From positions 744,001 to 808,000 of the forward strand of contig NZ_FNGF01000002.1 in NCBI RefSeq assembly GCF_900102815.1: 64,000 nt of DNA. The letters are read 5' to 3'. The stretch comes from Glycomyces sambucus. Its GTDB lineage: Bacteria > Actinomycetota > Actinomycetes > Mycobacteriales > Micromonosporaceae. A program made the translations under genes and the position numbers. The notes below the pieces were generated by a model. It was not told the origin of the DNA, made no database searches, and saw only the letters and a list, made by a program, of their open reading frames with translations. This document shows, in pieces, positions 38,816-49,201 of this stretch (the stretch's first letter is position 1; each line of letters opens with the position of its first letter).

Positions 38816-40903
38816 CTAGGGCGCCTTGGTCAGGCGCAGGACGCGGGCGGTGGGGGCCGGGACGTCGGTGGCGATGCGCAGGACCCCGTCGGCGGCGTTC
38901 CAGGCGCGGCTCCACTCGCCCGTTCCGGGCGTGCCGGGGGCCGGGAAGACCTGGTCGCACGTGAGCTGGTGCCCGCGCAGGGCCGGGAGCGGGAGTTCGA
39001 GCGCGGCCGGGGCGCCCGGGAGGCGCCACACGGTGACGACCGCGGTGTCGGCGGTGTGGAGCGCGAACGCCTGCCAGGGGCCGCGGTGGTCGAGGCCGAG
39101 GGGCCAGGACGGGACCGCGGCGGCGGTGTGCGGCAGGAGCTCGCGGTGCGCGGCGACGGCGGTGGCGACGAGCGCCAGCTGCTCCTCGTCCATGCGGGCG
39201 AGGTGCCCGCTGAGGTACAGCCGCCCGGTGAGGCCCGCGACGAGGGTGAACGCGGACTCCTCGGCGCTCATCTCGGGCTGCGCGTAGCCCCAGTGCCCGG
39301 CCTGCTCGGGGAGGATCGAGGCGGGGGTGGCGGCGGCGATGGCGGGGTACAGCAGCGGGTCCTGCTGGTCTGATGTGGACTGGAGGTGGAGGCGGGAGAG
39401 GGTCGCGTAGTCAGCCCGCATGCCGCCGGAGGCGCAGTTCTCGATCAACAGGCCCGGGTGGCGGGCGAGGACGGCGTCGAGCCAGTCCAAGTAGGCGCGG
39501 CAGTGCTCCAGCAGGCCCGCCCCGGGGGCGAGGCCGCCGGTGTCGGTGCCCGGTCCGGGCATGATGTTGTAGTCGAGCTTGAAGAAGCCGACCCCCATGC
39601 CCGCAAGGCGGTCCACGACGGCGTCGAGGTGCGCGCGGGCGGCCGGGTGGCGCAGGTCGAGCTGGTAGCGGCCGTGCTCGACCACGCGGTGGCCGCCGCG
39701 CTGGAAGAACGCGTCGGCCGGCAGCGTGTCGGCGAGCGGGGAGTGGACGCCGACGACCTCGGGTTCGAGCCAGATCCCGGGGACGAGGCCGAGGTCCCTG
39801 ATGCGGTCGAGGACGGCGCCGAGACCGTCGGGGAAGCGCGAGGCGCTGGGCTCCCAGGCGCCCACGGCGTCCCACCAGCCGCCGGCATCGTCGTCGTACC
39901 AGCCCGCGTCGATGCAGTAGTAATCCGCACCGGCTTTGGCGGCGGCCTCGGCGAGCGGGAGCACCTTCGCGGCGGTCGGGTCGCCCATGAGGGTGTTCAT
40001 GTAGTCGTTGTAGACGACCGGGAGCGGGCCGTCGAGTCCGGCGGTGCCGCTCGCGGCGGTGAGGGAGCGGCGGTGGGCGGTGAGCGCGGCGAGGGCGGCG
40101 CCCACCGGGTCGTCGGCGTGGTGCGCGAGGGTGACGGCGACGGGCACTGAGGTGAACGTCGCGCCGGGGGCGAGCGTGGTGCTCCACTGGTGCTCGGCGT
40201 CGGTGGGGCCCAGGAGCGCGAGCGAGGCGCCGGTGCGGTCCTCGCCGACCTCCCAGTGCCAGGCGCCGTTGTGCTCGATCTGGAAGGCCAGCGCGGTGCC
40301 GCGTCCGGTGATGAGGCCGGTCGGCAGGCGCTCGCCGGTGGACCAGGAGCTGCGGGTGGTGACGGCCATGCGGGCGCGGTTCATGTGGTGGTGCACGGCG
40401 GGGTCCATGGCGGGCAGGCCGACCTCGCGGAGCGGGGCGCGGTGCCAGCGGGACTCGGCGACCCAGTCGTTGTCGCCCCACAGGACGTCGAGGTCGTCCA
40501 CCGCGGTCGCCTCGTTCACGAAGGTGCCCAGGACGAGGGAGGTGACGGCCTGGACGGTGACCGGGCGGTCCCCGGCGCGCAGGACCGTCCAGGTCCGGAC
40601 CGCGCCGTCGGAGGGGGCGAAGACGCTGGTGGCGTGGAGGCCGGTGACGGGGTCGGCCTGGTGGAGGCGGAGGGCGCCGTCGGCGAGGTCGTGGCCGGTG
40701 TAGCGCAGGCGCGCGCCGACGGTGGTGCAGGAGTAGCGGTGGCTGCCGGGGAAGCGGCCGTGGCCGAGGACCTGGACCTCGACGAGGGGCGGGGTGGCGG
40801 CGGTCGGGCCGGGAGCCCCTGCGGGCGTGAGCGAGCGGAGGCTGACCGGTGCGTCGGCCGCCGTGGCGAACTCGAGGTCGAAGTCCTTCGTGGACCATCG
40901 CAT
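38816..40903 (-). CDS. Glycoside hydrolase family 36 alpha-galactosidase
   Basis: The 695-residue protein has an N-terminal beta-supersandwich (to about 290), a TIM barrel (about 295-620) and a C-terminal beta domain. Catalytic residues are visible: nucleophile D444 in FFKLDYNIMPG and acid/base D512 in STSDQQDP. ENCASGGMRADY and CIDAGWYDDD are family signatures. There is no signal peptide, so it removes alpha-galactose from imported oligosaccharides in the cytoplasm. The ATG follows GAGGAG. It is the last gene of the mannoside operon, after the GH2 beta-mannosidase, a pairing that fits galactomannan side-chain removal. Confidence 0.92.
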   Translation of the reverse strand: MRWSTKDFDLEFATAADAPVSLRSLTPAGAPGPTAATPPLVEVQVLGHGRFPGSHRYSCTTVGARLRYTGHDLADGALRLHQADPVTGLHATSVFAPSDGAVRTWTVLRAGDRPVTVQAVTSLVLGTFVNEATAVDDLDVLWGDNDWVAESRWHRAPLREVGLPAMDPAVHHHMNRARMAVTTRSSWSTGERLPTGLITGRGTALAFQIEHNGAWHWEVGEDRTGASLALLGPTDAEHQWSTTLAPGATFTSVPVAVTLAHHADDPVGAALAALTAHRRSLTAASGTAGLDGPLPVVYNDYMNTLMGDPTAAKVLPLAEAAAKAGADYYCIDAGWYDDDAGGWWDAVGAWEPSASRFPDGLGAVLDRIRDLGLVPGIWLEPEVVGVHSPLADTLPADAFFQRGGHRVVEHGRYQLDLRHPAARAHLDAVVDRLAGMGVGFFKLDYNIMPGPGTDTGGLAPGAGLLEHCRAYLDWLDAVLARHPGLLIENCASGGMRADYATLSRLHLQSTSDQQDPLLYPAIAAATPASILPEQAGHWGYAQPEMSAEESAFTLVAGLTGRLYLSGHLARMDEEQLALVATAVAAHRELLPHTAAAVPSWPLGLDHRGPWQAFALHTADTAVVTVWRLPGAPAALELPLPALRGHQLTCDQVFPAPGTPGTGEWSRAWNAADGVLRIATDVPAPTARVLRLTKAP

Positions 40904-40921
40904 GGCGTGTCTCCTCGCGGC

Positions 40922-40947
40922 GCCGCCCGGCCTCGCGGCCGGGCGGC
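40922..40947 (-). repeat. Intercistronic hairpin between GH2 and GH36 genes
   Basis: GCCGCCCGGCC and GGCCGGGCGGC form a perfect 11-bp stem with loop TCGC. It sits between the beta-mannosidase stop and the alpha-galactosidase start. Confidence 0.65.
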
Positions 40948-40958
40948 GGATCGGTGTT

Positions 40959-43487
40959 CTAAAGCAGGTCGTTCGCGCAGCGCAGGGCGGCGGCGAACGC
41001 GTCGGGCGCGGCCCCGGCGGGGGTCTCGACGCGGATGACGGCGGTCTCGCCCGCGCGGAGGGTGACCATGCCGCGGTCGGCGCGGGCGCGGGGGTCGACG
41101 GTGTCGGCGTGGCAGAACACGTCGCGGGCGAGCGAGGCCGCGGTGATCCGGAGCGCCACGGCCCCGTCCTCTTCGACGGCTTCGACGCGGAGCGGGTCGG
41201 GGTCGAGCCGCTGGTGCAGGACCTCGGTGCCGTAGTGGTGGGCCGGGGCGAAGGCGCCGTCGGCGGCGACGGCGACCACGGCCTCGGCGGCCGGGTCACT
41301 GAACGCGGCGACCTCGGCGGGGACGGGGACCGTGGCGGCGCCGCGGGCGGGGACCGACGCGGTGACCTCGGCCTTGGCGAGCACGTTCCCGTCGAAGGTC
41401 TCGCGGACCACCGTGAAGGCCCCCTCGTAGTCCTCGCCGGTGTCGTTGACGAGGACGAGCGCCAGCGCGTCGCGTTCGGGCGGGAGTCCTTCCCACGCCT
41501 CGGCGAGGGCCTTGGCGGAGGGCCGGGGTTGGAGGGTGGCCAGGCGCGGGGCGTACATGTCGCGCAGGGCGTGCCACAGGGGCTTGCGCTGCTCGGCGAA
41601 GTCGACCGCAGCCCAGGAGACCACGGGCCAGTTGTCGTTGAGCTGCCACAGGATCGTGCCGGTGTTGTGGGGCGTGAGGGAGCGGAAGTGCTCGACGCCG
41701 AAGCGGATGGCGTGGGCCTGGTTGAGCTGGGTGGTCCAGTGCCAGTCCTCGATGGACTGGGGGTCGGGGAGGTGGCCCTGCCAGCCGCGCTGGAGCTTGG
41801 CGTTGCCGAGGTGGGCCTTCTGGTGCACGAGCATCTGGTGGCCGAAGGGGTCCAGGGGCTCGTCGTGGACGACCGCGGCGAGGGTCGACCACGCGGGCGG
41901 GGCCTGGAAGCCGAACTCGGAGACGAAGCGGGGCCGGTAGTCGGCGTAGACCGAGTAGTCGGCGCGGTTCCACACGTCCCACACGTGCATGGTGCCGTAG
42001 CGCTCGTCGTTGGGGTGGCGGTAGTCGCCGAAGGAGTGGGGGCTCGCGGGCGAGTAGGGCCGGGTGGGGTCGAGTTCGGCGAGGACGCCGGGCAGGACCT
42101 CGGTGTAGTAGGCGTCGCCCCAGCCGCGGCCGCCGAGGCGGTGGGCCCAGGCCCAGTCGACCGAGCCCCAGGTGTTCTCGTTGTTGCCGTTCCACAGGAT
42201 CAGGGACGGGTGGGGGCTGAGGCGGGTGACCTGCTCGCGGGCCTCGGCCTCGATCTCGGAGCGGAGCGGGTCGTCCTCGCTGTAGGCGGCGCAGGCGAAG
42301 AGGAAGTCCTGCCACATGAGCAGGCCGTGCTCGTCGGCGAGGTCGTAGAGGTCGTCGGACTCGTAGATGCCGCCGCCCCACACGCGCAGGAGGTTGACGT
42401 TGGCCTCCAGGGCGTCGGCGACGCGGCGGGCGTACCGGTCGCGGTCGACCTCGGTGAGGAAGGCGTGGTCGGGGATCCAGTTGGCGCCGCGCACGAGGAC
42501 GCGCTCGCCGTTGACGCGGAGGTCGAAGGGGGCGCCGGCGGCGTCGGGCTCGGTGTCGAGCGCGACGGTGCGGAAGCCGACGCGGCCGCGCCAGGCGCCT
42601 TGGCCGGCTTCGACGATGACGTCGTAGAGGGGCTGGTCGCCGTGGCCGGCGGGCCACCAGCGGCGCACGTGCGGGACGTCGATCACGACGGTGGCCGAGT
42701 CCGATCCGGCGGGGACCGTGGCGGCGGTCTCCAGGGGGCGCCCGTCGGGGTCGACGAGGACGACGAGGATCTCGACGTCGCCGTCGGCGCCGGCGCGCTC
42801 GATGTCGACGTGGGCGGTGAGGACGCCGTCGTGGCCGCCGTCCCCGCGCTCGGCGACGTCGACCAGGGGGCGGACGGCGGCGACGCGGGCGCCGGTCCAG
42901 GAGTCGAGGCCGATGGGCTTCCAGATCCCGGCGCCGGCCACGTCGATGCCCCAGTCCCAGCCGAAGGAGCAGGCCATCTTGCGGAGCTGGTTGTACTCGT
43001 GGTGGTTGGTGCTCGGCAGGGCGCCGTCGCGCTCGGCGCGGGCGAGGGTCTCGGGCACGGGGGCGGCGAAGACCACGGCGAGGGTGTTCTCCCCGTCGCG
43101 CAGCAGCCCGCGCACGTCCCAGCGGTAGGAGCGGAACATGTTCTCGGTGCGGGCGACCTCGGTCCCGTTGAGCAGCACGGTGGCGACGGTGTCGAGGCCG
43201 TGCGCGACCAGGTCGTGGCGGTCCGATCCGTCGTCGGTCCACGTGAACGCGGTGGTGAAGCGCCACGAGGTGTCGCCGATCCACTGCTGGGCGGCCTCGT
43301 TGTCGCCGTCGAAGGGGTCGGCGACGAGTCCGGCGCGGCGCAGGTCCAGGTGCGCCTCGCCCGGCACGGCCGCCGGGACGCCCGCGGCCAGCGCCGCGGC
43401 GTCGACGGGCGCGTCCGCGGGGAGCGCGGCGGCGGTCAGGGTCCAGCCCTCGTGGAGCGGACGGAACGTCGCGGGGAGGTAGGTCAT
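40959..43487 (-). CDS. Glycoside hydrolase family 2 beta-mannosidase
   Basis: The 842-residue protein is of the length and layout of beta-mannosidases: a jelly roll (about 10-195), immunoglobulin-like domain, TIM barrel (about 320-680) and C-terminal beta domains. Acid/base E437 is in GNNENTWG and nucleophile E524 in VSEFGFQA. Family marks include KMACSFGWDWGIDVAGAGIW, LLRVWGGGIYESDDLYDLAD and GTILWQLNDNWPVVSW, all typical of MANBA-type enzymes. There is no signal peptide. It cuts terminal beta-mannose from imported mannooligosaccharides. It is preceded by a hairpin, which may lower its expression relative to the transporter. Confidence 0.93.
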   Translation of the reverse strand: MTYLPATFRPLHEGWTLTAAALPADAPVDAAALAAGVPAAVPGEAHLDLRRAGLVADPFDGDNEAAQQWIGDTSWRFTTAFTWTDDGSDRHDLVAHGLDTVATVLLNGTEVARTENMFRSYRWDVRGLLRDGENTLAVVFAAPVPETLARAERDGALPSTNHHEYNQLRKMACSFGWDWGIDVAGAGIWKPIGLDSWTGARVAAVRPLVDVAERGDGGHDGVLTAHVDIERAGADGDVEILVVLVDPDGRPLETAATVPAGSDSATVVIDVPHVRRWWPAGHGDQPLYDVIVEAGQGAWRGRVGFRTVALDTEPDAAGAPFDLRVNGERVLVRGANWIPDHAFLTEVDRDRYARRVADALEANVNLLRVWGGGIYESDDLYDLADEHGLLMWQDFLFACAAYSEDDPLRSEIEAEAREQVTRLSPHPSLILWNGNNENTWGSVDWAWAHRLGGRGWGDAYYTEVLPGVLAELDPTRPYSPASPHSFGDYRHPNDERYGTMHVWDVWNRADYSVYADYRPRFVSEFGFQAPPAWSTLAAVVHDEPLDPFGHQMLVHQKAHLGNAKLQRGWQGHLPDPQSIEDWHWTTQLNQAHAIRFGVEHFRSLTPHNTGTILWQLNDNWPVVSWAAVDFAEQRKPLWHALRDMYAPRLATLQPRPSAKALAEAWEGLPPERDALALVLVNDTGEDYEGAFTVVRETFDGNVLAKAEVTASVPARGAATVPVPAEVAAFSDPAAEAVVAVAADGAFAPAHHYGTEVLHQRLDPDPLRVEAVEEDGAVALRITAASLARDVFCHADTVDPRARADRGMVTLRAGETAVIRVETPAGAAPDAFAAALRCANDLL

Positions 43488-43520
43488 GTGGGTCCTTCAC
43501 ATCGGTTGTGGGTGTGCGGT

Positions 43521-43545
43521 CTCGCGGGAGCGCCGGTCCCGCGAG
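43521..43545 (-). repeat. Hairpin between ABC ATPase and GH2 genes
   Basis: CTCGCGGGA and TCCCGCGAG pair as a 9-bp stem around a 7-base loop, 3 bp after the ATPase stop. It may be a partial terminator between the transporter and hydrolase parts of the operon. Confidence 0.6.
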
Positions 43546-43548
43546 TCG

Positions 43549-44456
<908 letters not shown>

Positions 44457-44460
<4 letters not shown>

Positions 44461-45338
44461 GCTCGCTCCTCGGTCGGGGCGCCGGCGGTCTGGTCGACGC
44501 CGGTGCGGATGAACGCGCCGCGCTCCCCCGACAGGCTCGGGAAGGAGCCCAGGAGCTTCCGCGTGTACGGGTGCTTGGCGTCGCGGTAGAGCCCCGCGGC
44601 GGTGTCGAGTTCGACGATCTCGCCGTCGAGCATGACGGCGATGCGGTCGCTGATCTCCAGCAGGAGCGGGAGGTCGTGGGTGATGAAGACGACGGCGAAG
44701 TCGAGTTCGTCGCGCAGGCGCACGATCTCGCGGAGGATGTCGCGCTGGACGACCACGTCGAGGGCGGTGGTCGGCTCGTCCATGATCATGATCTGCGGTT
44801 CCAGGAGCATGGCCATGGCGATCATGACGCGCTGGCGCATGCCGCCGGACAGCTCGTGGGGGTAGGAGCCGAGGCGCCGGGGGTCGACCCCGACGCGGCG
44901 CAGCACCTCCTCGGAGCGGCCCTGGACCTCTTTGCGGGACATGCGGGGCCGGTGCGCGAGGAGGGTGTCGCGGAGCTGGGCGCGGACGGTGCCGACCGGG
45001 TTGAGGGCGTTCATGGCGCCCTGGAAGACCATGGAGAGCTTGTCCCAGCGGAAGGCCCGCAGTTCGCGGTCGTCGAGGGCGAGGAGGTCGACGTCCTCGC
45101 CGGAGCGGTCGTGGAAGGTGATGCGGCCCGAGGCGATGCGCGCGGGCGGGCGGTGGAGGCGGTTGACGGCGTACGCGAGGGTGGTCTTGCCGCAGCCGGA
45201 CTCGCCGGCGAGGCCGAGGATCTCGCCGCGGTGGAGGGTGAGGCCGGCGTTGCGCACCGCGGTCACCGGTTCGTCCACTTCGTACACGACGGTGAGGTCT
45301 TCGACGGTGAGCACCGGCGGCGCGGGGGTGGCGGTCAT
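44457..45338 (-). CDS. Oligopeptide-type ABC ATPase, DppD/OppD family
   Basis: The protein has 293 residues, with Walker A GESGCGKTT, signature LSGGMRQRV, Walker B IMIMDEPTTALD and H-loop FITHD. It lacks the C-terminal Cys cluster usual for DppD, unlike its counterpart at 34389. Start and stop both overlap the neighbouring genes by four bases, which marks tight operon structure. Confidence 0.92.
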
Positions 45339-46348
45339 CGGTCGGTCTCCTTCACGGCGGCGGTGCGGCGCGAGGCGCGGGCGAGCTCGCGTTCGAGGCG
45401 CAGCGCCCGGCGGGCGCGCCTGCGGTGCTGGCGCAGGTTCTTGAGCTTGGGGTTGATGACCTCGTCGATGGAGAAGTTGACGAGGGACAGGCCGGTGCCG
45501 AACAGGGCGATCATCAGGCCCGGGGGCACGAACCACCACCAGGCGCCCAGCGAGAGTGCGAACCCGTTCTGGGCGTAGAAGAGCATGGTGCCGAGGGTGG
45601 CGGAGTTGGAGGCGCCCAGGCCGATGTAGGAGAGCCCGGCCTCGCCGAGGATCGCGGCGATGACGGCGAACACGAACTGCGAGGCGATGACCGGCAGCAG
45701 GTTCGGCAGGATCTCGACCACGATGACGCGCCAGGGCCGTTCGCCGGAGACCTGTGAGGCGGCCACGTAGTCGCGCTGGCGCACCGAGAGGGTCTGGGCG
45801 TGGAGGACGCGCGCCGAGGCGGCCCAGCCGGTGACGGCCAGGACCACGGCGATCGTCCACAGCCCGCGGCTCTCGCGGGGCACGAACCCGGAGATGACGA
45901 TGACCAGCGGCAGGCCCGGGATCACCAGGAAGACGTTGGTGAACAGGGAGAACGCGTCGTCGAGGAACTTGCCGCGGTAGGCGCCGTAGATGCCGAAGAA
46001 CGCCGAGAGCACGGTGGCGAGGACGCCCACGAGCAGGCCGATCTGGAGCGAGCCGCGGGTGGCGAACGCGAGCTGGGCGAGGACGTCCTGCCCGGTCTGG
46101 GTGGTGCCCAGCCAGAACTCGGCCGACGGCGGGGTCAGGCCCTGGTCGCGGATCTGCCGCGGGTCGCCCACGAGCAGCGGCGCGATGAGTCCGAAGAGGA
46201 CGATCCCGCCGACGAGGGCGAGGCCGATCGCCAGCCACGGGGTCATGGTGGGCAGGAGGGAGCGCCAGCCGGAGCGGGCGGGGGCCGCGGGGGCGGCGGG
46301 GTCGGCGTCGGCGACGGGAGTGGTGTTGGCGGGCTTGAGGTTCGTCAT
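45335..46348 (-). CDS. Oligopeptide-type ABC permease, DppC/OppC family
   Basis: The 337-residue protein has an Ala/Pro-rich N-terminus, the first helix PWLAIGLALVGGIVLFGLIA and the DppC sequence FWLGTTQTGQDVLAQLAFATRG. The coupling loop is QRDYVAASQVSGERPWRVIV with VEILPNLLPV. A basic C-terminal extension (residues 300-337, RQHRRRARRALR) is unusual. It lies 12 bp after the DppB-like gene. Confidence 0.92.
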   Translation of the reverse strand: MTNLKPANTTPVADADPAAPAAPARSGWRSLLPTMTPWLAIGLALVGGIVLFGLIAPLLVGDPRQIRDQGLTPPSAEFWLGTTQTGQDVLAQLAFATRGSLQIGLLVGVLATVLSAFFGIYGAYRGKFLDDAFSLFTNVFLVIPGLPLVIVISGFVPRESRGLWTIAVVLAVTGWAASARVLHAQTLSVRQRDYVAASQVSGERPWRVIVVEILPNLLPVIASQFVFAVIAAILGEAGLSYIGLGASNSATLGTMLFYAQNGFALSLGAWWWFVPPGLMIALFGTGLSLVNFSIDEVINPKLKNLRQHRRRARRALRLERELARASRRTAAVKETDR

Positions 46349-46360
46349 GGTCGCCGCTCC

Positions 46361-47350
46361 TTACGCCCGCGCCCGGGTGCGGGGGTCGATCAGGCCGTAG
46401 AGGAGGTCGACCAGGAGGTTCGCGCCCAGTACGGCGAGGGTGATGAAGAGGAAGACGCCCTGCATCAGGGCGTAGTCGTTGTTGGTGACCGCGCCGAGCA
46501 GGCGCCCGCCGATGCCGGGGTAGGAGAACACCTGCTCGGTGATGACCGAGCCGGAGACCACGAAGCCGAGCGAGATCGCGAAGCCGGCCACCGAGGGGAG
46601 CACGGCGTTGCGGGAGGCGTAGGAGCGCAGGATCTTCCGCGGCGACAGGCCCTTGGCCTCGGCGGTGAGGATGTAGTCCTCCGAGAGGGTGGAGACCATC
46701 ATGTTCCGCATGCCCAGGAGCCAGCCGCCGATCGAGGCGAGCACGATCGTCAGCGCCGGCAGGAACCCGTACTGGATCGCCGAGGCGATGAACTCGCCGT
46801 TCCAGCCCGGGGTGAGCACCACGTCGTAGCCGCCCTGAAGCGGGAACCAGCCCAGGACGCGGGCGAGGAGGTACACCAGGATGAGCGCGAGCCAGAAGTA
46901 GGGGACGGCCGCCAGGAGCGTGGTGGAGGGGATGAGCGAGTCGAGCCACGTCCCGGGCCTCCAGCCCACGATCGCGCCGAGCAGCACGCCCAGCACCGCC
47001 GCGATGATCGTGGCGACCCCGACCAGCACCACCGTCCACGGCAGCGACGTCAGGATGACGTCGGAGACCTTGGCCGGGTAGTAGCTGACCGAGACTCCGA
47101 GGTCGCCGCGGGCGAGGTTCTTCAGGTAGTCCCAGTACTGGACCCACAAGGGATCCGAGGTGTCGCCCCCGAGGAGGAGCGCGTACGCCTTGCGGGTCTC
47201 CGGGGTGACCGCCTCGCCGCGCTGCTGGAGCTTGGCCAGCAGGATGTCGACGGGGTTGCCCGGCAGCAGGCGCGGGATGGCGAAGTTCAGCGTCAGCGCG
47301 GCCCACAGGGCCACCGCGTAGAAGCTCAATTTGCGCAGGAAATAGTTCAC
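46361..47350 (-). CDS. Oligopeptide-type ABC permease, DppB/OppB family
   Basis: The 329-residue protein opens with the DppB helix FYAVALWAALTLNFAIPRLLPG and NPVDILLAKL. The external loop is followed by YWDYLKNLARGDLGVSVSYYP, and the coupling loop is EDYILTAEAKGLSPRKILRSY with ASRNAVLPS. It begins the permease section 33 bp after the binding-protein gene, with a short palindrome between. Confidence 0.92.
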   Translation of the reverse strand: MNYFLRKLSFYAVALWAALTLNFAIPRLLPGNPVDILLAKLQQRGEAVTPETRKAYALLLGGDTSDPLWVQYWDYLKNLARGDLGVSVSYYPAKVSDVILTSLPWTVVLVGVATIIAAVLGVLLGAIVGWRPGTWLDSLIPSTTLLAAVPYFWLALILVYLLARVLGWFPLQGGYDVVLTPGWNGEFIASAIQYGFLPALTIVLASIGGWLLGMRNMMVSTLSEDYILTAEAKGLSPRKILRSYASRNAVLPSVAGFAISLGFVVSGSVITEQVFSYPGIGGRLLGAVTNNDYALMQGVFLFITLAVLGANLLVDLLYGLIDPRTRARA

Positions 47351-47372
47351 GTGTCTCGACTCCTCCTCGGGG

Positions 47373-47384
47373 GCGGGCGCCCGC
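47373..47384 (-). repeat. Short GC palindrome after the binding-protein gene
   Basis: GCGGGCGCCCGC is fully self-complementary and abuts the stop codon. It is the shortest of four hairpins found at this position in the ABC operons of the window. Confidence 0.45.
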
Positions 47385-49060
47385 TAGCCCCGCGGTTCGA
47401 GGTGCTTGAAGATCTCGGCGCAGTCCCAGGCGGACCAGACCGCCGGGAAGGCGTACAGGTCCTCGTCGGAGGGCCAGCCGGTGAACTCAGCGGTGTTCCA
47501 CACGCTGGTGGTGCCGCCGGTCATGATCGGCACGTACGGCATGTCCTCCCAGACCGCGGCCTGGATGGTGTCGAAGTACGGCTGGCGGGCGGCCACGTCG
47601 TCGAGCGGCAGCGAGGAGAGCGAGGCCAGGGCCGCGTCCACGTCGGGGTCGCTGAAGCGCGCGTAGTTGTTGCCCGCGGACTCCCCCACCTGCGCGGTGG
47701 CGGTGGACACGAAGAAGTAGTTGTACAGGTAGTACGGGTCGGCCGTGGGGCCCTGCCACAGCGAGTCGATGGCGAGCTCGAACTCGCCCTTGAGGCGCTT
47801 GTCGGTCCACTCGTTCCAGGACGACTGGGCGGCGGTGATCTCGATGCCCGCCTCCTTGGCCTGCGAGGCGATGGTGTCGACGGCGGTGATGTAGTCGGTC
47901 CAGCCGGTGACGACCTCGACGGTGAGGGCCAGGCGCTCGCCGTCCTTCTCGTAGATGCCGTCCGAGCCCTTGGCCCAGCCGGCCGCTTCGAGGGTCTGCA
48001 CGGCGGTGTCGGTCTGCGCGGTCGGGGACGCGACCGGCTCCTCGATCGCGGGCGAGACGAACTGGTCCTGGCTCGGGGTCAGGGTGAAGACCGGCGAGAC
48101 GTCGTTGGCGGTGTCCATGAAGGCCAGCGAGTTGAGCTGGTCGCGGTCCATCGCGTAGTAGAGGGCCTTGCGCACGGCCGGGTCGGTCTGCGGGCCCTCG
48201 CAGCCGAGGTCGGGGTTGGAGCAGGTGCCGAGGACCATCTGGTTCTGCCACTGCGTGTACGCGTCGTAGTCCGGGAAGTTCTCGTGCGTGTTCTGGATGT
48301 CCGGGATGGGCCCGGTCTGCCAGTCGATGGTCCCGGCCGCGATCGCGTCGGCGCCGGCCTGGTTGCCCGACAGCGACAGGTAGCGGATCTCCTTGACCTT
48401 CGGCTCGCCGCCCCAGTAGTCGGGGTTGGACTCCAGCGTGTACGCCTGGGGCTTGAACTCCTTGAGCGTGAACGCGCCGGTGCCGACGGGCTTCTCGACG
48501 ACGTCGGCGGTCGGGTCGATGTCCTTCCACAGGTGCTCGGGCACGATCGGGGTGCTGAGCAGGTCGGGGGCCTTGGTGAACATCGGCGTCGCGAAGGTGA
48601 GGGTCACGTGCGTGTCGTCGACGGCCGCGGCGGTGCCGTCGTAGCCGCCGCCGTTGATCGCGGGGGTGGCCTTGAGCAGGTCGAAGGTGAAGACCACGTC
48701 GTCGGCGGTGAACGCCTCGCCGTCGGTCCACTGCACGTCGTCGCGGAGGGTCACCGACAGGACGGTGCCGTCCTCGTTCCAGGACTCCTCGGTGCCCAGC
48801 AGCGGCTCGGGGTCGCGGACCTCGGCCTTGTTGTAGAAGAAGAGGGATTCGAAGATCGTCCCCATGCCGCCGATCTTGGTGGGCGAGAAGGGGTTGAAGT
48901 TGACCTGGTAGTCGCCGGCCTGGCCGGTGTAGACCACGAGGGTGTCGCCGGAGGAGGAGCTGCCGGAGCCCCCCGAGCAAGCGGTGAGCGCGAGGCCGAG
49001 CACGGCCGCGCCCGCGAGGGCGGCCGCGGCGCGGCGCCGCGAGGCGTTCTTGGGTGACAT
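47384..49060 (-). CDS. Family 5 substrate-binding lipoprotein of the mannoside transporter
   Basis: The 558-residue protein begins with a lipoprotein signal (AALAGAAVLGLALTAC, Cys near residue 28) and a Ser/Gly linker. The SBP_bac_5 domain follows, with TIFESLFFYNKAEVRDPEPLL, LSVTLRDDVQWTDGEAFTAD and VRKALYYAMDRDQL. It heads the operon that contains two permeases, two ATPases, a beta-mannosidase and an alpha-galactosidase. The predicted ligands are therefore manno- or galactomanno-oligosaccharides. Its promoter overlaps a palindrome attributed to the divergent ROK repressor. Confidence 0.92.
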   Translation of the reverse strand: MSPKNASRRRAAAALAGAAVLGLALTACSGGSGSSSSGDTLVVYTGQAGDYQVNFNPFSPTKIGGMGTIFESLFFYNKAEVRDPEPLLGTEESWNEDGTVLSVTLRDDVQWTDGEAFTADDVVFTFDLLKATPAINGGGYDGTAAAVDDTHVTLTFATPMFTKAPDLLSTPIVPEHLWKDIDPTADVVEKPVGTGAFTLKEFKPQAYTLESNPDYWGGEPKVKEIRYLSLSGNQAGADAIAAGTIDWQTGPIPDIQNTHENFPDYDAYTQWQNQMVLGTCSNPDLGCEGPQTDPAVRKALYYAMDRDQLNSLAFMDTANDVSPVFTLTPSQDQFVSPAIEEPVASPTAQTDTAVQTLEAAGWAKGSDGIYEKDGERLALTVEVVTGWTDYITAVDTIASQAKEAGIEITAAQSSWNEWTDKRLKGEFELAIDSLWQGPTADPYYLYNYFFVSTATAQVGESAGNNYARFSDPDVDAALASLSSLPLDDVAARQPYFDTIQAAVWEDMPYVPIMTGGTTSVWNTAEFTGWPSDEDLYAFPAVWSAWDCAEIFKHLEPRG

Positions 49061-49134
49061 CGTCGTCCTTTCGAGTCCGGGGCGCCGTCGCCCGCGGAAC
49101 TGGAGGGGGTACGCCCGCTTGAGCGTCCGGCCAA

Positions 49135-49163
49135 TTATTAACCTGTTAAATTTAAGGTGTCAA
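49135..49163 (-). promoter_or_regulatory. Promoter of the mannoside operon
   Basis: On the minus strand TTGACA (49163-49158) and TAATAA (49140-49135) are 17 bp apart, one of the best promoters in the window. The leader to the ATG is about 68 bases. Confidence 0.7.
49138..49149. promoter_or_regulatory. Palindromic operator overlapping the mannoside promoter
   Basis: TTAACCTGTTAA is a 5-2-5 inverted repeat in an AT-rich patch. It overlaps the -10 box and spacer of the leftward promoter and lies close to a possible TAAGAT -10 (49167-49172) for the rightward ROK gene. Confidence 0.6.
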
Positions 49164-49201
49164 GAATAAGATCCGATGAACTTCCAGAGGAGGCCCGCAC
49201 G